64,000 bases of DNA from Arthrobacter sp. PvP023 (GTDB lineage: Bacteria > Actinomycetota > Actinomycetes > Actinomycetales > Micrococcaceae). The stretch's first letter is position 1. Each line of letters begins with the position of its first letter. Made by a program: the position numbers and the translations under genes. The stretch is from assembly GCF_017832975.1 (NCBI RefSeq), contig NZ_JAFIBI010000001.1:3286001-3350000 (forward strand), in the 5' to 3' direction. This document shows, piece by piece, positions 61,809-64,000 of the stretch. Under the pieces are notes generated by a model. It was not told where the DNA came from. It did not search any database and saw only the letters and a list, made by a program, of their open reading frames with translations.

Positions 61809-63085
61809 TGGGCATCCTTTGCGGTCTGGAGGAGCGTGGGCAGTGCCTCGATGAAGCTGTCGGCCTGTGCAGCCGTCAGGATCAGCGGCGGGGCGAGGCG
61901 GATAGTGCGCGGACCCGGGCTGTTGACGATGAACCCGGCATCCAGTCCTGCGGTCACGACGGCGGGCGCGATGTCCGCGTCCAGGTCAAAGCCGATCAGG
62001 AGGCCTTCGCCCCTGACTTCCGTCACGCCGTCGACTGCCGCGAGCTTCGAGCGGAGGTGCTCCCCCACCGTACGGACGTTGTCCAGGACGCGCTGGCTCT
62101 CGATCGCGTGCAGTGTGGCCAGCGCGGCGGCCGTGGCCACCGGGTTTCCGCCGAAGGTGGTGCCGTGCTGGCCTGCGGTGAGGAGCGAGGAGGTTTCAGG
62201 GCCGAAGGTGATCAACGCCCCGATTGGGAAACCGCCGCCCAAGCCCTTGGCGAGCGTCACTGCGTCCGGGACGATGCCGGCGTCTTCGCTGGCCAGCCAC
62301 TTGCCGGTGCGGCCGATGCCGGTCTGGACCTCATCGAGGATCAGCAGCGCTCCTGCCTTCGTGGTCGCTTCGCGGGCGGCCTTCAGGTAGCCGGGGGGCA
62401 GCGGCCGGACGCCGGCTTCACCCTGGATCGGCTCCAGGAAGACAGCCGCAGTCGTTTCATCGATTTCCCCGATCAGTGCGTCGATATCCCCGAACGGGAT
62501 GTGGACGACACCGCCGGGCAGCGGTTCGAACGGCGCCCGGTAGGCGGCCTTGGCAGTCAACGCCAGGGCGCCCATGGTGCGGCCGTGGAAGGCACCCTCG
62601 AGCGCGATGATCTTGGTCCGCCGTTTGATGATTCCACCTTCGCCGGCCGACGCCTCGGCCCCCGAGTTGCGGCGCGCCAACTTGAAAGCAGCCTCCACGG
62701 CCTCGGTGCCGGAGTTCGCGAAGAACACTTTGGAGCCAGCCGGCGCCTTGGCCAGTTCGAGCAGCTTTTCGGCCAGCGCGATCTGCGTGGGGCTGGTGAA
62801 GAAGTTGGACACGTGGCCCAGGGTGGCGAGCTGGCTGGAGATCACCGACGTCACGAACGGGTGCGCGTGGCCCATGGCGTTCACGGCAATGCCGCCGAGC
62901 AGGTCGAGGTACTCCTTGCCGTCGGCATCCCAGACCAGGCACCCCGCGCCGCGGACCAGGACCCGCTGCGGCGTGCCGAAAACGCCCATGAGGGACGAGG
63001 AATAGCGCGCCAGCCACTCGGCTCCGGTTGTGTGGCCTTTGGTTTCGACCAGCTCAACCACCGGGGATTTTTCTATCTGGCTCAT
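61805..63085 (-). CDS. argD: Acetylornithine aminotransferase
   Basis: PLP-dependent transamination to N-acetylornithine. The 426-residue class III aminotransferase has [52 protein letters not shown] and the PLP-lysine in [15 protein letters not shown]. Overlaps with argF and argB by four bases each show tight coupling. AlaA-like or succinyl-ornithine side activity is possible. Confidence 0.96.
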   Translation of the reverse strand: MSQIEKSPVVELVETKGHTTGAEWLARYSSSLMGVFGTPQRVLVRGAGCLVWDADGKEYLDLLGGIAVNAMGHAHPFVTSVISSQLATLGHVSNFFTSPTQIALAEKLLELAKAPAGSKVFFANSGTEAVEAAFKLARRNSGAEASAGEGGIIKRRTKIIALEGAFHGRTMGALALTAKAAYRAPFEPLPGGVVHIPFGDIDALIGEIDETTAAVFLEPIQGEAGVRPLPPGYLKAAREATTKAGALLILDEVQTGIGRTGKWLASEDAGIVPDAVTLAKGLGGGFPIGALITFGPETSSLLTAGQHGTTFGGNPVATAAALATLHAIESQRVLDNVRTVGEHLRSKLAAVDGVTEVRGEGLLIGFDLDADIAPAVVTAGLDAGFIVNSPGPRTIRLAPPLILTAAQADSFIEALPTLLQTAKDAQ

Positions 63086-63984
63086 GCGTTCGTTTCCTCG
63101 TCCGGGACCACCTGCGTGCCGATTCCGGCGGTGGTGAATGTTTCCAGCAGCATGGAGTGCGGCAGGCGCCCGTCCACAATGTGTGCGCGCTCCACGCCGT
63201 CGTCAACGGCCTTCAGGCACGCGGCCATTTTGGGGATCATGCCCGATTCAAGCCTCGGCAGCATCTCCCGCAGTTCGGAGGCCGTGAGGGATGAAATCAG
63301 CGACGACTTGTCCGGCCAGTTCGCGTAGAGGCCCTCGACGTCGGTCAGGATGACCAGCTTGGAGGCCCCCAGCGCCGAAGCGACGGCGGCCGCCGCGGTG
63401 TCCGCGTTGACGTTGAGCACCTGCCCGGTGGTGGATCCGTCGTCGGCTATTTCCGGGGCAACAGTTGAGATTACCGGGATCCTGCCGGCCGCGAGGATGT
63501 CTACGATGCCCTCGGGGTTGACGCCCACGACTTCGCCCACGAGGCCCAGGTCCACTTCCTCGCCGTCCACGACGGTTCCGGTGCGGACGGCACGCAGCAG
63601 TCCGCCGTCTTCACCGGACATGCCGACGGCGTACGGGCCGTGGGAATTGATCAGGCCCACGAGTTCACGCCCCACTTGGCCGGTCAGCACCATGCGGACC
63701 ACGTCCATGGCCTCGGGGGTGGTGACGCGCAGCCCGCCCTTGAATTCGGACTCGATGCCGAGGCGGCTGAGCATGGCGTTGATCTGCGGTCCTCCGCCGT
63801 GCACCACCACAGGGTGGATACCTACGTGGTGCAGGAAGACGACGTCCTCGGCAAACGCCCGGCGGAGGTCATCGTTGACCATGGCGTTGCCGCCGTATTT
63901 GATCACCATGGTGGTACCCGCGAAGCGCTGGATCCACGGCAGGGCTTCAATCAGGGTGCCTGCCTTGTCCTGGGCATCACTCAT
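63082..63984 (-). CDS. argB: Acetylglutamate kinase
   Basis: Phosphorylates N-acetylglutamate, the feedback-controlled step of the pathway. The 300-residue protein has [25 protein letters not shown] and [29 protein letters not shown]. The ATG at 63984 begins MSDAQDKAG. The plus-strand bases 63985-64000 are too few to identify the upstream gene; argJ is expected there from gene order but is not shown by this sequence. Confidence 0.97.
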   Translation of the reverse strand: MSDAQDKAGTLIEALPWIQRFAGTTMVIKYGGNAMVNDDLRRAFAEDVVFLHHVGIHPVVVHGGGPQINAMLSRLGIESEFKGGLRVTTPEAMDVVRMVLTGQVGRELVGLINSHGPYAVGMSGEDGGLLRAVRTGTVVDGEEVDLGLVGEVVGVNPEGIVDILAAGRIPVISTVAPEIADDGSTTGQVLNVNADTAAAAVASALGASKLVILTDVEGLYANWPDKSSLISSLTASELREMLPRLESGMIPKMAACLKAVDDGVERAHIVDGRLPHSMLLETFTTAGIGTQVVPDEETNA

Positions 63985-64000
63985 GGAGGTGGTCTCGCGT

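Overview
The window is a chromosomal segment of a high-GC actinobacterium, most likely a Micrococcaceae member of the Arthrobacter/Pseudarthrobacter group. The basis is the protein repertoire, the GarA/FtsR regulatory cluster, the 16S-23S-5S operon structure and gene order that follows the Mycobacterium Rv1653-Rv1713 and Rv1826-Rv1830 blocks. The species call is inference from sequence reading, not from a database search. Nearly all of the window is core chromosome, with one clear accessory insert.

Layout. 0-6.6 kb: a FadD-type acyl-CoA ligase, pyruvate carboxylase (pyc) and an orphan ParA-like ATPase. 6.6-9.8 kb: a minus-strand cluster gcvH-garA-ftsR-bifunctional nuclease-merR, in the same order as Rv1826-Rv1830. 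9.9-11 kb: an Fpg/Nei-family glycosylase and tRNA-Pro(GGG). 11.1-19.1 kb: a tight minus-strand operon read parA-scpA-scpB-rluB-tyrA-cmk-plsC-der (chromosome segregation, rRNA modification, tyrosine and CMP/lipid metabolism, ribosome assembly).

19.3-31.7 kb is the accessory catabolic and regulatory block: a C4-dicarboxylate transporter (dctA) with a divergent CitA/CitB-type two-component system, a methylcitrate-cycle locus (prpE divergent from gntR-prpD-prpB-prpC, with two identical palindromic operators between them), a NUDIX hydrolase, and an ECF sigma factor with a putative membrane partner. 31.7-42.2 kb: core genes read on the minus strand as repeat protein-HAD phosphatase-small protein-tlyA-nadK-recN-pyrG-NUDIX-xerD. 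This matches Rv1691-Rv1701 except that nothing lies where Rv1697/Rv1698 would be.

42.8-48.8 kb: a complete minus-strand rRNA operon (16S-23S-5S) with visible pre-rRNA processing stalks. 48.8-54 kb: tyrS, HelD-type RNA polymerase-recycling helicase, apt and 3-methyladenine glycosylase (mpg). 54-57.5 kb: an Ada-AlkA fusion plus ogt (alkylation repair), a mycothiol-dependent maleylpyruvate isomerase-family protein and pdxH. 57.6-64 kb: the arginine operon argB-argD-argF-argR-argG-argH on the minus strand, cut by the window edge upstream of argB.

Nothing in the window is a clear new defence, CRISPR, phage or biosynthetic system. The most unusual signals are repeat-driven: a hypervariable-looking RDRKPFGAG repeat protein, a 15-bp repeat in the XerD N-terminus, a low-GC micro-insertion in ScpB, a 33-bp non-coding array beside the rRNA terminator, and a nested palindrome after argH. 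The orphan ParA and the ECF/membrane-protein pair are the best candidates for unexplored function.
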